A stretch of 30,857 bases of DNA from Haplomitrium mnioides (GCA_049999725.1 JBNGIS010016470.1:1-30857); one strand, 5' to 3'. Positions 18,620-29,112 are shown, numbered from the stretch's first letter. Program-made: numbers and translations. The notes: generated by a model not told the origin, from the letters alone.

Positions 18620-21600
18620 TTAGACTAGACGCTGACGGGGAGTAGCAAGGAGGCCTTCCCCGGAGTCGATGGTCATGCTCGAGTGCTGTAAATAGGCTGT
18701 GTTTAGTCGAGTTTGAGGCTGATGATCCTTCTGCTGGGAGGGAGGAAGAACAGTTTTGTTGGAGCCCCGCAGAGAAATCAAGGAGTTCTTGGGATGAAGG
18801 AAATGTGAGGAAGGAAGATCGTCTTCACTATGAGTGACAACATAGATGGTCAATAGTGGCATGCAAGGAGTAGCAAAAGCGTTTTTCAGCGTAGAGGGTG
18901 AAGAACAGTAGACACATCGAGAGGAAGAAATATCAAGCTGGTGCAAGTTGGGTCTAACCGGTGGTAGGCCAAAGTCCATGCGTGGGAAGAAATCGATGGT
19001 GGAAGAGGTCGCATGAAGGAGGATGCTAGCTCATGACCTCTCTCAAGGATTGAAATCTCAGTCCAATAGTTAGTCTGTGTGGTTGTGTTATGCTCTGATT
19101 CCTTGGTGTACTATACTGTACTACTCGGATACACGCCGTGATGTGCTAAACTGCCAAAGGAAGGAAATCATTGCAGGCAGCGTTGTGCGGAATCAACATG
19201 GCTTACAAATCACGTGGCAGTTGAAGACGATGCATAACGATCAGGAACCACTCTCATGACGACGATGATTCAACGTGTGGTAGCAATGCCATGAATTGGA
19301 ACAGTGGAAGGTTATAGTTGGAATTTGCCTACATTATTCTATGAAGAGGAAGTGCTTCTCAAAGAGACAAGGAAAGAATTGGAAATGAAATGGATGCGGT
19401 TGTGAGAGGACGGTTCAATGGATGTTGAGAGGATCGAACAAACCAACGAAAATAAAAATAAAAATAAAAATAAAAATTTCTTGTAGACAGGAATGACGCT
19501 ATGTCTTGTCTCGGGTCATGTTGCCATTTCTGTGCGATCCTTGCAGAGTGAAGAGTCGACGTAGCAGCCTACCGATTCGTCACCAGCTGGTTCTTCACTA
19601 GTGTAGTGATTCTGTGTGAATTCCTAGGCGAGGATCAAGCAGGCTGTTGCAGATTTGAAATGTAGTCGAATCCTGTAGAGGAGAAATTGTTGTGCACATG
19701 GCAGAGTCTTAATTCCTGCGTGGTGAACTTGGATGGTGATCGACTGGCATTCTGCGCATGAGTGACGTATGAGATGAGGATAGAATCCTCCTAGACGAGT
19801 GATGGCAAAATGGATCCACTAGCACAGTAATTTCGAAGGGTCAAAGCAGAAAATTTACAGAATGGAGGCGTAGAGCAAGCTCAATCCTGATGGAGTGGAT
19901 GGTACTCTAGGATTCGTACCTCAAGCCAACTATTTTGACTTGAGAGTGGCGCTTGGGGGATTGTGTATGGCTGTAGAGACGCCATCAGGAGCTGTAGCTT
20001 ACAAAAACGTGACACTGGTAAGATGGAGCGGACCGACTGCACCGACCAAAGTATAAGCTGAGGACATGCAGCTTATGACAGTGGGGATGCCGAAGGCGAG
20101 CGATCGAGCAAAGAAAAAGAATAGTGTTTGCAGAAGGGAATTCAACGAGGGGGAAGCCTAATTGGGTTTGCAAGAGGACTGTTTGAGAAGAAGGGCAATT
20201 TCGTTATGAGGGAATTCGAGGAGGTCGCCGCTGGTGGAGATCGCAATAGGAGAAAAATCGAGGCATCGCAGGAGGATAAGGTGCTGATTCGCAGGAACCC
20301 AGATCAGTCAGGCTTTGCTTCCCAAGAAGAAATCTAAGGACATTGAGGTGCAGGAAAAAGCATAGGGTAGCCTCCTTCGCCCTGTCGTCACGTAGCCACC
20401 TGGATGCGCCGCCTCGGAATTGAACCAGCATCGAGTCGACAGTTGTCCAAATCGTAGGCACTTTCTGTTGCACCGGAGAAGATGCGCTGGAGGCAAGAAG
20501 AACCAGCAGATCATATCAGGCGAAAGGATAAGGCAGGGCAGACCACCTCCTACCTGTCCGAACGATCGGCGTTGAAACAGACCCATAATCGCGACGAAAG
20601 ATAGGCTGCAGAGAAGGAGTCGTGCGGGAGTATGTGGTTGCACAAGAAAAGTGAGAGGGAGGATGTTTTGATTCAAATGGGAGGAGAATAGAAAGGAAGG
20701 GGACTAAATGTTCTTATAGGAAGAGTAGGGAGGTAGAACTTGTTCAGTTTGTGAGGAGAAGGTTAAGAGGAGAAAGAAGGGAAGTGGTAGAGAAGAGAGA
20801 ATTAGAAGAGGAAGTGTTGAAGTTAGTGAAAAATACATGGAGGTGGAGTACTTTCAACATGATGAGTATGGAGTGGAACAAAGGGAAGTAGAGTGGATGT
20901 GCAGAAGAGATATAGTTGAGTCCAACTGAGAAGGGTGGATTAAGCGAGGAATAGAAGGTTGGTTGCAAGAGAGAAGAATTAATTACACTAGAGGATGAAG
21001 GGTAGACTATAGTAGGTGAAGAAGAAGAAAGCTCAGGGAATGGTTGATGGGTATACAATTGTGGTAGAAGAGAAGGTTCGTGGTATCATCATAGGTTCAT
21101 TGATGAAGACTTCACCGGTGCAGATGATATATTCCCAAGATGGCTCCCAGTGGATGGTGGCGAAGGTAATAAAATATTTAGGAAAGTCCAAAACACGTGG
21201 GTTGTGTGTTTATGTAATTGGGTGAGTGTGTCTAGCGAGGTAACTTCTGTGTTTCCTGTTCTGGTCCTAGCAATCTGTTTCTGTGGAAAGTAGTGAGGGT
21301 TAAGTGTAAGGGTATGTCCCGTTGTCAAGTAGTAGGAGAAGAAAAGATACAGGGCTGAGGCTACAGTGTGTTGAACTCCGGTAGTGATTTGTAGGATCGA
21401 AAAACCTTTTTGTATGGGTACTTGTTAATTTTTTTATTCAGGATATGGTTAGTGAATACTTGAGTATGTGCATGAGTTCCCCGTATGATTGAATGTGAGT
21501 TTCGGTATTCCCAAAGTTATAACACATAAAAATTTCAGACGCATTTGATTTATTTCCTTTATGCTCTAGGTACTTAACCCTGAACCTTGAGACCAACCAG

Positions 21601-21632
21601 CAAGCCATAAGTTGTGTGCAGGTCCCGAAACC
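18620..21632. other. GC-richer non-coding stretch, probably LTR-element leader or debris
   Basis: All frames are short. Base composition is richer in G and C than the flanks. It holds an AAAAT microsatellite near 19449-19477 and a purine-rich plus strand from about 20640 to 21030. No protein motif, LTR pair or primer site could be defended. Confidence 0.45.
19449..19477 (+). repeat. (AAAAT)n microsatellite
   Basis: About five uninterrupted AAAAT units. Confidence 0.9.
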
Positions 21633-21809
21633 GGTCCTGAGGGACGAGAAGCACCCTCACGGCTCCTTGTGTCCTGGTGGACTTCACTACCACCACGACC
21701 AAGTGTAACCTTTGACAGCCGATCCTGGGGGGAAGAAGCACCCCCACGGTCCCTTGTATCCTGGTGGACCTTACTACCACCACAATCAAGTGTCATCCTA
21801 GATAGCCCG
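21633..21809 (+). repeat. Two 88-bp tandem units, GC-rich
   Basis: Unit 1 begins at 21633 (GGTCCTGAGGGACGAGAAGC) and unit 2 at 21721 (GATCCTGGGGGGAAGAAGC). Both contain CACGG, TCCTGGTGGAC, CTACCACCAC and CAAGTGT in the same order, ending in GACAGCCG or GATAGCCCG. Frames are open on both strands through the repeat because stops are rare in it, not because of a recognisable protein. Confidence 0.8.
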
Positions 21810-22808
21810 AACAACGGGGTTTCCTACCTGACTCATCCAGTTCTCTAGAACCGACGTTAGGCAACGTACTACAACAACTACAACCGACCAATACACCACA
21901 TTCAGGGCTCCTCCCCCTTTGCCCTGAAGCTCAAGTCCTAACATAGTGGTTCTAGGTTTAATGTAGTGGTTGTTCTCTTCGAAAGTGAGTGCAAGGTAGG
22001 AGGGGCAATAGGGGTAGAGTGCGGGTTACCCGTGGCAGAGAGCGTCATCTCCCTAGTTGAGAAGTAACAAATCCAAGCCCTCTTGACAACAAAGGTGAAT
22101 CTATCTATCTGGCGTGGGTGTGTGAGTGTGAAGTTGCAAGATTGTGAGTAACGCAAAAGGGCGGCATCAACAGCGGTAACGGAAGGTTGCAATAGAGACA
22201 GTAAGAAGGTGGGACACCAATGCCCATCTAGATGAAAGCATGTTATGAGTAACGGTGACACAAGAAGGGAAGATATGTGAACAAACCATCTAAAGGGTTT
22301 GCTTGGTTTAGACAATAGGGGTAGAATTGTGAAGTTCCTAGATCAAAATTACATTTTTGGAGCAAGGCCTGTCAAGTTTCAAGAGCCTCTAGAGGGACTA
22401 GAACTAAAACTCTACAATAAAGAGGGCATAAGGTTGGCATTTACTATTGATACTATAGATGTTAAGGGGTGACGGGATAGCAAGGACAATATCCATCCTT
22501 CTCACCAAAAAGGATACAATTACAAAGTGAGTGCCACACGAGGGAAGATATTACTTGGGGGTTGTGTAGAGTGGGTGTGTACATAGAGTGGAATATATGC
22601 TCTTTAATTCACAAGAGAAATATGATCCCATGCCGTCTCACAAAAGAGCCATGTGATACTTTGTCATCGCTTCTCACTGAAATTTTATTTGTGGGTGCTA
22701 AGGTAGAAGAGAGGGATGCAACATAAAATATTTGGTGCCAGAAAGAGGGAAAAGGTTTGAAAGAACCTGAGGTCAAACTGGAAACAATTAATCATCTTGT
22801 GAAGAGAT
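21810..22808. other. No recognisable feature
   Basis: Short frames only, with no motif. It may belong to the internal region of an old LTR element. Confidence 0.4.
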
Positions 22809-22988
22809 GGCGCATAGAGCAGTTGGCATAAGGATTATAAAACTTGAAGTGACATAAATGTTTTGGTGTTAAAAGGAGAGCAAAGGTTCGATAGAAAAGG
22901 CGTCTAGAGCAGTCGGTACAAAGGTTATAAAGTTTGAAAAGACATAAAGGTTTTGCACTAGAAGAAGGACCAAGGTTCAGAAGAACCT
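22809..22988 (+). repeat. Two 90-bp tandem units
   Basis: GGCGCATAGAGCAGTTGGCA at 22809 and GGCGTCTAGAGCAGTCGGTA at 22899 start two diverged units that both continue with GGTTATAAA-like, GACATAAAKGTTTTG and a GA-rich end. A partial third relative (TTTGGTGCCAGAAAGAGG, AAGAACCTGAG) lies just upstream from about 22730. An in-frame length of 90 leaves a former coding repeat possible. Confidence 0.65.
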
Positions 22989-23437
22989 GAGAGCAACTTG
23001 AGACTAGACACTCATCTTGCGCAAAGCAAACCCACCAAGATAAGGTCGAAATAGGAAAGTAGTAGGAAGTCAATGGAGTATGTACTACTGGATTCACAAG
23101 TAGTGTGTGCCTTATTAAGGAGCTAATCCTAACATCCCAACTACAAGGTGGAGATTGTTGACATCAAGGTTGAGTTGCTAGGTTTGGAAAAAACAGGAAG
23201 CCATGAATGGACATGCGTCCCAACGGGCCAGATGCCCCTATTTACCCTTTTGAGGAACAACTCGAGAAGACCCTGACAACTAGATTGATGAATTTGAAGG
23301 TACAATATAGGCAAATGGGGAACGGACAACTATAGCCACTATCTTGCTTGACGTGTTGAAAAGGGAGGCTGGAACTTGAAACCAAAGCCTGATGAAAGCC
23401 AACAAGAACAACTAGTGGTTGTTCAAATCTTTATTCC

Positions 23438-24110
23438 TAGAAGAGTTCAAAAAAATAGGAGGAGACAAAGAGGCCCTCATGGCAGATCAGATTCTAGCGA
23501 GGCAAGTAAAACTGATGTCAAAAGATGGTATGCTTTGCTCTTGGTTCATATGAGGGCTACCCACAAGGGTAGGAGCTTGGGTAAGGCAAGGCAGTCTAGA
23601 AACATTTGACGAGACAGTGGAGAGAGTGCACTCCTATATCAAGGCCATAGTGTCCAGAGGAAGAAGACCAATGTGCGATATGGGGTGGAAGCCTCCTCCA
23701 ATGACAAGGGTAGTAACTCAAGCACTAACACATCATTAGATTCAAGGTCGGACAAAGAGAATAATGAAAATTCAGACAAGGGAGACTCTAGAAGGAAAAG
23801 GAGGAGTAAGGCTCATTATAAGAGAAAGAAGGTTAACATGAAAAAGAAGAGGAAAATTGGTGAAGATAGGAGCCCAAAAAGGGTAGAGGTGCAAACCCCC
23901 CCCCCTTCAAAAAAGAAGAGTGGCCCATGATCCAATTGGTGACATCAGCTACAAATTGAATGTATTGTCCATCCACTTTTTCAGATTGAAGGTAGAGGGG
24001 AAAAAGGTGAGTGCCATCCGGGCCCATGTGTGGTGCATCGATTGTGGGAAATATGGCCACGCTAGTCACAAATGCCCTCTAGAAAAGCCTGCAGCATAGT
24101 ATGTAAGGAG
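23438..24110 (+). pseudogene. gag: gag-like relic of a second gypsy-type element, with CCHC zinc knuckle
   Basis: About 23438-23670 reads EEFKKIGGDKEALMADQIL and LETFDETVERVHSYIKAIVS in one frame with one stop, which resembles the end of a structural gag domain. A lysine/arginine-rich tract (RRKRRSKAHYKRKK, about 23790-23845) follows. The zinc knuckle CIDCGKYGHASHKC at 24034-24075 fits CX2CX4HX4C exactly. Frames change between these parts. The zinc knuckle identification is firm. Assigning it to the same element as the protease below rests on order and strand. Confidence 0.6.
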
Positions 24111-25044
24111 CGAACCTCGTGAATATGCAAGGGAGGAGGTGGAGTTCATCTTGGAGGAACCTCTAAAGTACGTATACCAAGTGACCAGTGCCCCACGTAA
24201 TTTGATGAGTTGACCTATGGTGTTTGGGAAGAACTAGAAAGGTGAATGGGGACATCCGCGCTCAGACAACACGATGGGAGAAAGGGTTGACCGCTTATGC
24301 ATTATGGTGTGCTAGAACTTTGGGCAATCGTGGCACATTTCTAATGGGTGCCATGAGCCTAGGAAGCAAGGCTAGAGAATACTTGCAAAGCTCTACACCT
24401 CTTGTAAAAAAGAAATCCATGTCGATACTGTATGTTATGCCGAATGTTGTTCGGAGTCAACATGCCATCCTTGCACCTAAGAGTTGCACCAGTTGAAAAA
24501 GCCACCGCCAATGTGCAATGTTTCCTCTTTAGAATAGGAGCACACCACCAAGTTGCATGGATGGGAGATGCCATCAGTTGAGGATTTCTATAAGGTTACT
24601 ACAAGAGGAGCTAGAAAAAAAAATTAATCTCCATGAGAAAGAAGAGCCCAATCGACAAAGGAGGAGAGCCAAGCTAGTTACTCGAAATCCAATAGACCAA
24701 GATTAAGATTCTCAGAGGAACCATCCCAAGTTATTCTATGTGAGGCAAAAGGAGAGTATCAGAAGACAACTAGAAGCTTTCAAGGAAGCAGAAGTGCAAG
24801 AAGCGGCTACCCTAACACTAAATGATCTGCAGAAGAAGGAGGCTACACATGGGACAAAAGAGAAATCCAAGGCGGTGCAACATGCGCCTACAACATCCAA
24901 CAAAATGTACAGAATTCTCCAATCATTGCTACAGTAGGGCATCTGATCAGAGACAATCCCATTTATTGACGTCACTTAAGGGAATTGATTGTGGAGGACG
25001 TGATTGCGCTTGGTGGGAAACCTGACTAATGCTATGATGTTGTG
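24111..25044 (+). pseudogene. Gag-protease linker relic
   Basis: Fragments are spread over several frames, including a cysteine-containing piece near 24340-24500 and a Glu/Lys-rich, probably coiled stretch at 24740-24937 (ESIRRQLEAFKEAEVQEAA). It lies between the zinc knuckle and the protease. No specific domain is recognised. Confidence 0.35.
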
Positions 25045-25324
25045 TGAAGATCAAGGACCTCCAGAAATTGACATCCAAATCTCAAGCTGCACCATGACTA
25101 TGGTTCCGATGGATGGATGTGTGGGGGTAAATATAATGGTGGAATAGACAACATACCAATTGGGCTACTAGACCTTTGATACTACAACCTGGATTATGAG
25201 GTTGGCAGATGGATCCAAAGTGAAACCTTTAAGGGCCTTAACCAATGTTCCGACTTGCATAGGAGGAAAGGACTTTTCCTTGAGCTACCTGGTGATGAGG
25301 CCCATCATCATGTCACCTTGTCTC
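25045..25324 (+). pseudogene. Aspartic protease relic of the second gypsy-type element
   Basis: One frame reads PPEIDIQISSCTM, MVPMDGCVGVNIMVE, TTYQLGY, IMRLADGSKVKPL, VPTCIGGKDFSLSYLVM. The pattern 'DGG.GVN...E.T...LG......MAD...V.P.......V...GG..F...F.V' is what I recall for one branch of gypsy proteases, in which Asp-Gly stands at the active site (25108-25113). Two TAG stops interrupt it. It ends about 36 bp before the LTR of chromovirus 2, so the rest of this element is displaced or lost. Confidence 0.6.
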
Positions 25325-25492
25325 GCCTCTCTTTCCGATCTTAACTCTTGAAGACGCGACTGTAACACTACAAACACACATTACACGCACGAATTAGCAC
25401 AAGTATAACACATACAAGTTAGCATAAAAGAGGCGCACAAAGAACTTCAAAACTCCCAAGGTAAGAGATGCCAAACACGGCGCTCTCCCTTC

Positions 25493-25500
25493 TTTATATA
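25493..25500 (-). promoter_or_regulatory. TATA box of the chromovirus 2 LTR
   Basis: TATATAAA on the minus strand within AGTATATAAAGAAGGG. It is the only TATA-like site at a suitable place in the LTR. Confidence 0.65.
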
Positions 25501-25630
25501 CTTGATAGAAAGCTCTTTGCTTATATATGTGGATGAACCTCATTGGTTGCTTTTCCATCCTCTTCTAATTGGACCCATCTTTTCTCTTTCTCTCTAATTG
25601 GACCACCTTTTACTTTTATTCTCCTGTTGC

Positions 25631-25804
25631 CACGTGTCCTAATCTTTAGAACCTTCTATCTTTTTAGTTCTCCTTCTACCACGTGTTCTTATCTTTAGAA
25701 CCTTCTTTTCACTTTAATTCTTTTCTTGCCACGTGTCTTTATCCTCTTCTAAAGTGCTCCTTTTTTCACTTTAATTCGTTGACTTTCTCTCCTCTTGCCA
25801 CGTG
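25631..25804. promoter_or_regulatory. Four G-box (CACGTG) motifs in the U3 of the chromovirus 2 LTR
   Basis: CACGTG lies at 25631-25636, 25680-25685, 25730-25735 and 25799-25804, mostly as GCCACGTGTC. The spacing is 49, 50 and 69 bp, and surrounding phrases (ATCTTTAGAACCTTCT, CACTTTAATTC) repeat with it. This is a diverged roughly 50-bp tandem repeat 130-300 bp upstream of the TATA box. G-boxes are bound by plant bHLH and bZIP factors. An enhancer role is inferred. Confidence 0.75.
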
Positions 25805-25930
25805 TCCAACTCTCTAAAATAGCAACCGCTTTTTGTTACTCTAACTTAGTAATAGCTTTCTAGACATAGTTGACACTATATCTTACTTTATTTTTAGCTA
25901 TGGCTTACTAAAATTAGTGACCGTTACAAT

Positions 25931-25942
25931 CCTCCCCCTTTT
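25931..25942 (-). promoter_or_regulatory. Polypurine tract of chromovirus 2
   Basis: AAAAGGGGGAGG on the minus strand, two bases before the LTR start. It primes plus-strand DNA synthesis in LTR elements. It overlaps the stop codon of pol (25941-25943). Confidence 0.85.
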
Positions 25943-27416
25943 AAAAGGCAACGTGCTCGTTGCGAGTAAGAGAGTTTTTAAAAGAGTGAACAAGCGCAAA
26001 GGCATTAACCAAATTCTCCAATGGCTTTCTAGTAGCTTCATAAAGAGGGTAGCCTTTCCAACGAACCAAATATTCAACAATCTCATAACGACCACGACGC
26101 GGTATACGTTTCTTCAAGAGTTGTTCAACCTCATGCTCTTCATGACCCTCAATAAGTTCAGGTGGTGGAGAGGGCTCTTGGGTACTGGTAAAAGAGGAAG
26201 AATAAGGGACAAAAGCCCGGAGTAAAGAGACATGAAAGACCGGATGAATCTTCATGTGAGGAGGTAAAACCAATCGATAAGCCACTTCACCAATGTGAGC
26301 AGAGATAGAAAAAGGACAAATAAAGCGAGCACTTAACTTACGCGAATGAAGCAAAGGAAGATTGGATGTGGAGAGCCAGACTTGGTCACCGATAGCAAAG
26401 GTTATCTCTCGACGATGAGTATCAACATATTGTTTTTGTCGATTACGAGCAACTTCCAAATTTTCCTTGGCTAATTGAATGCCGTGATGTAGATGATGGA
26501 GAATATCATCAACGGCTGAACTCTTAGAAGTCAACGGTAAGGCATGTTGAAGACTAGAGATCATGGTAGAATGCTCACCATACATCAAAAAGAAAGGTGT
26601 GGCACGTGTGGAACTATTGATGGAGTTATTGTACAAGAACTCCACAATAGGGAGTAGCCAATCCCACTCCTCTTGCTCGTTCAAATTAAAAGTTGGTAGC
26701 ATATCTTTGATGGTTTGGTTGGCCCGTTCAGTTTGACCATCAGATTTCGGATGATAAGCAGTAGACATAGCCAATTTGGTCTTGAGAAGACCAAATATAG
26801 TGTGCTAAAACATGCTGGTGAATTGAGTACCTCAGTCAGAAATAATAACTTTGGAAAGACCATGATGAGAGTAGACTGCTTCCAAATAAATTTGTTCTAA
26901 CTCAGGTGCTGTTATAGATTTGGTAGTTGGAAAAATATGAATCATTTTGCTAAGCTTGTCCACAAAGACAACAATAGCATCATAGCCCGTAGAAATACGA
27001 GGTAGCTCACACACAATATCCATACTCACATGCTCCCATCGTCGATTGGGAATAGGTAATGGTTGCAACAAGCATCATCATTTAAGGTTGGTAGCCTTGT
27101 TTTGTTGACAAGCCAAGCAACTCCGAACATAAGCCTCTACATCTTGATGCATTTTAGACCAATAATAAACTCGTTGAAGATGGTCCAAGGTCTTCTCAAT
27201 TCCAACATGGCCCCCAACTACGGAATCATGTGCTTCATATAAAATCTCAGAGTGAAGCTTAACATTGTTGGGAACCCAAACCTTTTCTTGGAAGAAAATG
27301 AATCCTCCCATCTCTTTTACCAACTTCTTTTGTTGTGCGGAGATGATCTCTTCATCTATCTTTACTATTGCCAACATTTCTGTCCACCAAGTAGGATGAA
27401 TTGTGATTTTTGACAT
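25941..27416 (-). pseudogene. pol: Integrase plus chromodomain of chromovirus 2 (Ty3/gypsy pol 3' part)
   Basis: One frame runs through the segment with only four stops: two adjacent TGA at 27072-27077, a TGA at about 26829 and a TAG at about 26802. In order it shows the HHCC zinc finger (AHDSVVGGHVGIEKT, RSCLACQQNKA), the first catalytic Asp in SMDIVCELP, the second in KVIISD, the catalytic Glu in SDGQTERANQ, a GPF-like module (FICPFSISAHIGEVAYRLVL), HPVFHVSLLRAFVP, and a chromodomain (EVEQLLKKRIPRRGRYE, YLVRWKGYPLYEAT) with one aromatic-to-Arg change near its end. It stops at TAA overlapping the polypurine tract. Upstream pol parts are cut off at about 27420 by the 3' end of copy C. Inactive, but much better preserved than chromovirus 1. 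Confidence 0.9.
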
Positions 27417-27464
27417 GATGAACAGCCGCTACTTTGAACCAGGAACCGCTACTAGGTTCCTGTT

Positions 27465-27564
27465 NNNNNNNNNNNNNNNNNNNNNNNNNNNNNNNNNNNN
27501 NNNNNNNNNNNNNNNNNNNNNNNNNNNNNNNNNNNNNNNNNNNNNNNNNNNNNNNNNNNNNNNN
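27465..27564. other. Assembly gap (100 N)
   Basis: Located about 45 bp from the element end, the counterpart of the gap in copy A. Confidence 0.99.
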
Positions 27565-27862
27565 CTAATCGGAAAAGGACTTCAAACCTGACTTGGAGCA
27601 TTGTAGCCAACAAAGTCTATGCAAGCATAGACTCCAAACCACAACCGTTACGGTAAAGCTTATGCACGCATAGACTCTGAATAAGAATCCTGAATACTCT
27701 GCTTGCTTTCATTCTCAACAAGAACAACGAAGCCATGCACGCATGGACTTTCAACTACAATCCAACAGCAAAGACACGCCAAGCATCTAAAGAAGAACCC
27801 TACAGCCTATGCAAGCATGGACATTGAACAAGAACCCTTTGACGAATGGGTGTCGATACTCT

Positions 27863-27962
27863 NNNNNNNNNNNNNNNNNNNNNNNNNNNNNNNNNNNNNN
27901 NNNNNNNNNNNNNNNNNNNNNNNNNNNNNNNNNNNNNNNNNNNNNNNNNNNNNNNNNNNNNN
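27863..27962. other. Assembly gap (100 N) flanked by a 54-bp duplicated sequence
   Basis: The 54 bp left of the gap (27809-27862) recur right of it (27963-28016) with one difference. Copy A has this segment once. Confidence 0.95.
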
Positions 27963-29012
27963 ATGCAAGCATGGACATTGAACAAGAACCCTTTGACGAA
28001 TGGGTGTCAATACTCTGAACAACAACTGCCTAGCTTACGCGTGCAGTGGAACCGGAGAAGAACTACAAATCCTAAAATGCGCAAAGACACTAAACAATGA
28101 GCATTGCCTACACATAATTCAGAGATTAGAAATTGAGATCAAACCATTCTTGGACTATCAAAAGGGTCAACTTATTCTTGAGATTTACAAAAAATGAATT
28201 TTATTATAGAGGAAAAAAGTACAAACATTTTATCAAACAATCTCCTCTTTCGGAGGAACTGTCTCATCTACATCTACTGGCTGAGCATTTGCAGCCGCTA
28301 CAGAATCCTGACGAGACTTTGCAGTCCCCGATATCACCACAGAGTCACCAGAAGCACCTGCAGTACCAGGAGGAACAGGTTCCTTGTGGTACGCAAACAC
28401 TATCTGTGACTCAGTCACATCGGATGGCAAGGAAGCCATCTCCAAAACCCTCTGAGGAATAAAGAAAGACTGACGTCTATCATATTCCACCGCGATGCAA
28501 TTTTGCATTAGCTTTAGAGCACAGACAAGGCCTGTGCCAAACCCAGAGCAAAGATCGAGAATCCAATCTTGCTCTATAGAAAGATGGTCAATGAAAAAAT
28601 TGTATAACGCCTACGGTTTCTGATAAACATTCACAGGAGCATCATCTCCTGGATGTTTTAGCTTCGCAAAAACTGCAGGACAGCTAAAAATGCTACGCAT
28701 AGGTTGCCGAAGAAGTCCCGTCGCAGAAGAAGCTTGCAAATTGAAATGTCGCATGCTCCTCTTTCCGTCTTTTGACCAATAGCCCACTGTCCAGTACTCG
28801 TGGGCGTGGGCAATTCTAAGACCACCGGAATGATGAATATTTCTTTTGTCCCTGCGGAAAAAAAACAACAAGGTTAAACCAGATAACGACAACGTAAGAT
28901 AAATAAAAGACAAGGAAATCGAAACAAAAATAAAAAATGAAAGAAAAATTTACCAGACGCCGTGATCAACTGCACAATCAACTTCTGAAAGCGGATCCTC
29001 CACAATGCCGAA

Positions 29013-29112
29013 NNNNNNNNNNNNNNNNNNNNNNNNNNNNNNNNNNNNNNNNNNNNNNNNNNNNNNNNNNNNNNNNNNNNNNNNNNNNNNNNNNNNNNNN
29101 NNNNNNNNNNNN
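29013..29112. other. Assembly gap (100 N) within the methyltransferase exon
   Basis: By alignment with copy B (15761-16047) about 287 bp are missing here, including motif IV. The gap size is a placeholder. Confidence 0.97.

Larger units (their letters stand above)
25361..25928 (-). mobile_element. 3' LTR of chromovirus 2 (complete, 568 bp)
   Basis: On the minus strand the LTR starts TGTAAC at 25928, just after a polypurine tract, and ends GTTACA at 25361. It thus has 6-bp inverted ends with TG..CA termini. It contains a TATA box at about 430 bp into the LTR, leaving about 139 bp for R and U5. The five bases left of the LTR are GCGAC. The partner LTR and the second half of any target duplication would lie beyond 30857. 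Confidence 0.85.
27420..28232 (-). repeat. 3' tail and right end of copy C
   Basis: On the minus strand this matches the tail of copy A in order: CACATT-like T-rich start, GTGTCTTTGCGCATT, a GGTTCTTGTTCAATG unit, then units with TATGCGTGCATA and TATGCTTGCATA cores, GTTGGCTACAATGCTC, and the end AGTAGCGGCTGTTC. Similarity to copy A stops at 27420, exactly where chromovirus 2 coding sequence begins, so this is the element boundary. GTCTATGCAAGCATAGAC at 27615-27632 is palindromic except for its centre. Two gaps lie inside. Confidence 0.75.

Noticed and set aside
19086-19102. Reverse-oriented primer-binding site (TATGCTCTGATTCC, compare GGCTCTGATACCA)
   Set aside because: It has several mismatches, and no LTR or gag could be shown on either side, so chance is as likely.
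23141-23160. Copia-like polypurine tract and LTR start (AAGGTGGAGA followed by TGTTGACATC)
   Set aside because: The pattern is typical, but no second LTR, no TG..CA pair and no copia coding sequence upstream were found.
23896-23906. Run of C residues as a programmed frameshift site in the gag-like relic
   Set aside because: A homopolymer in a decayed, multiply frameshifted region is better explained by slippage or sequencing error.
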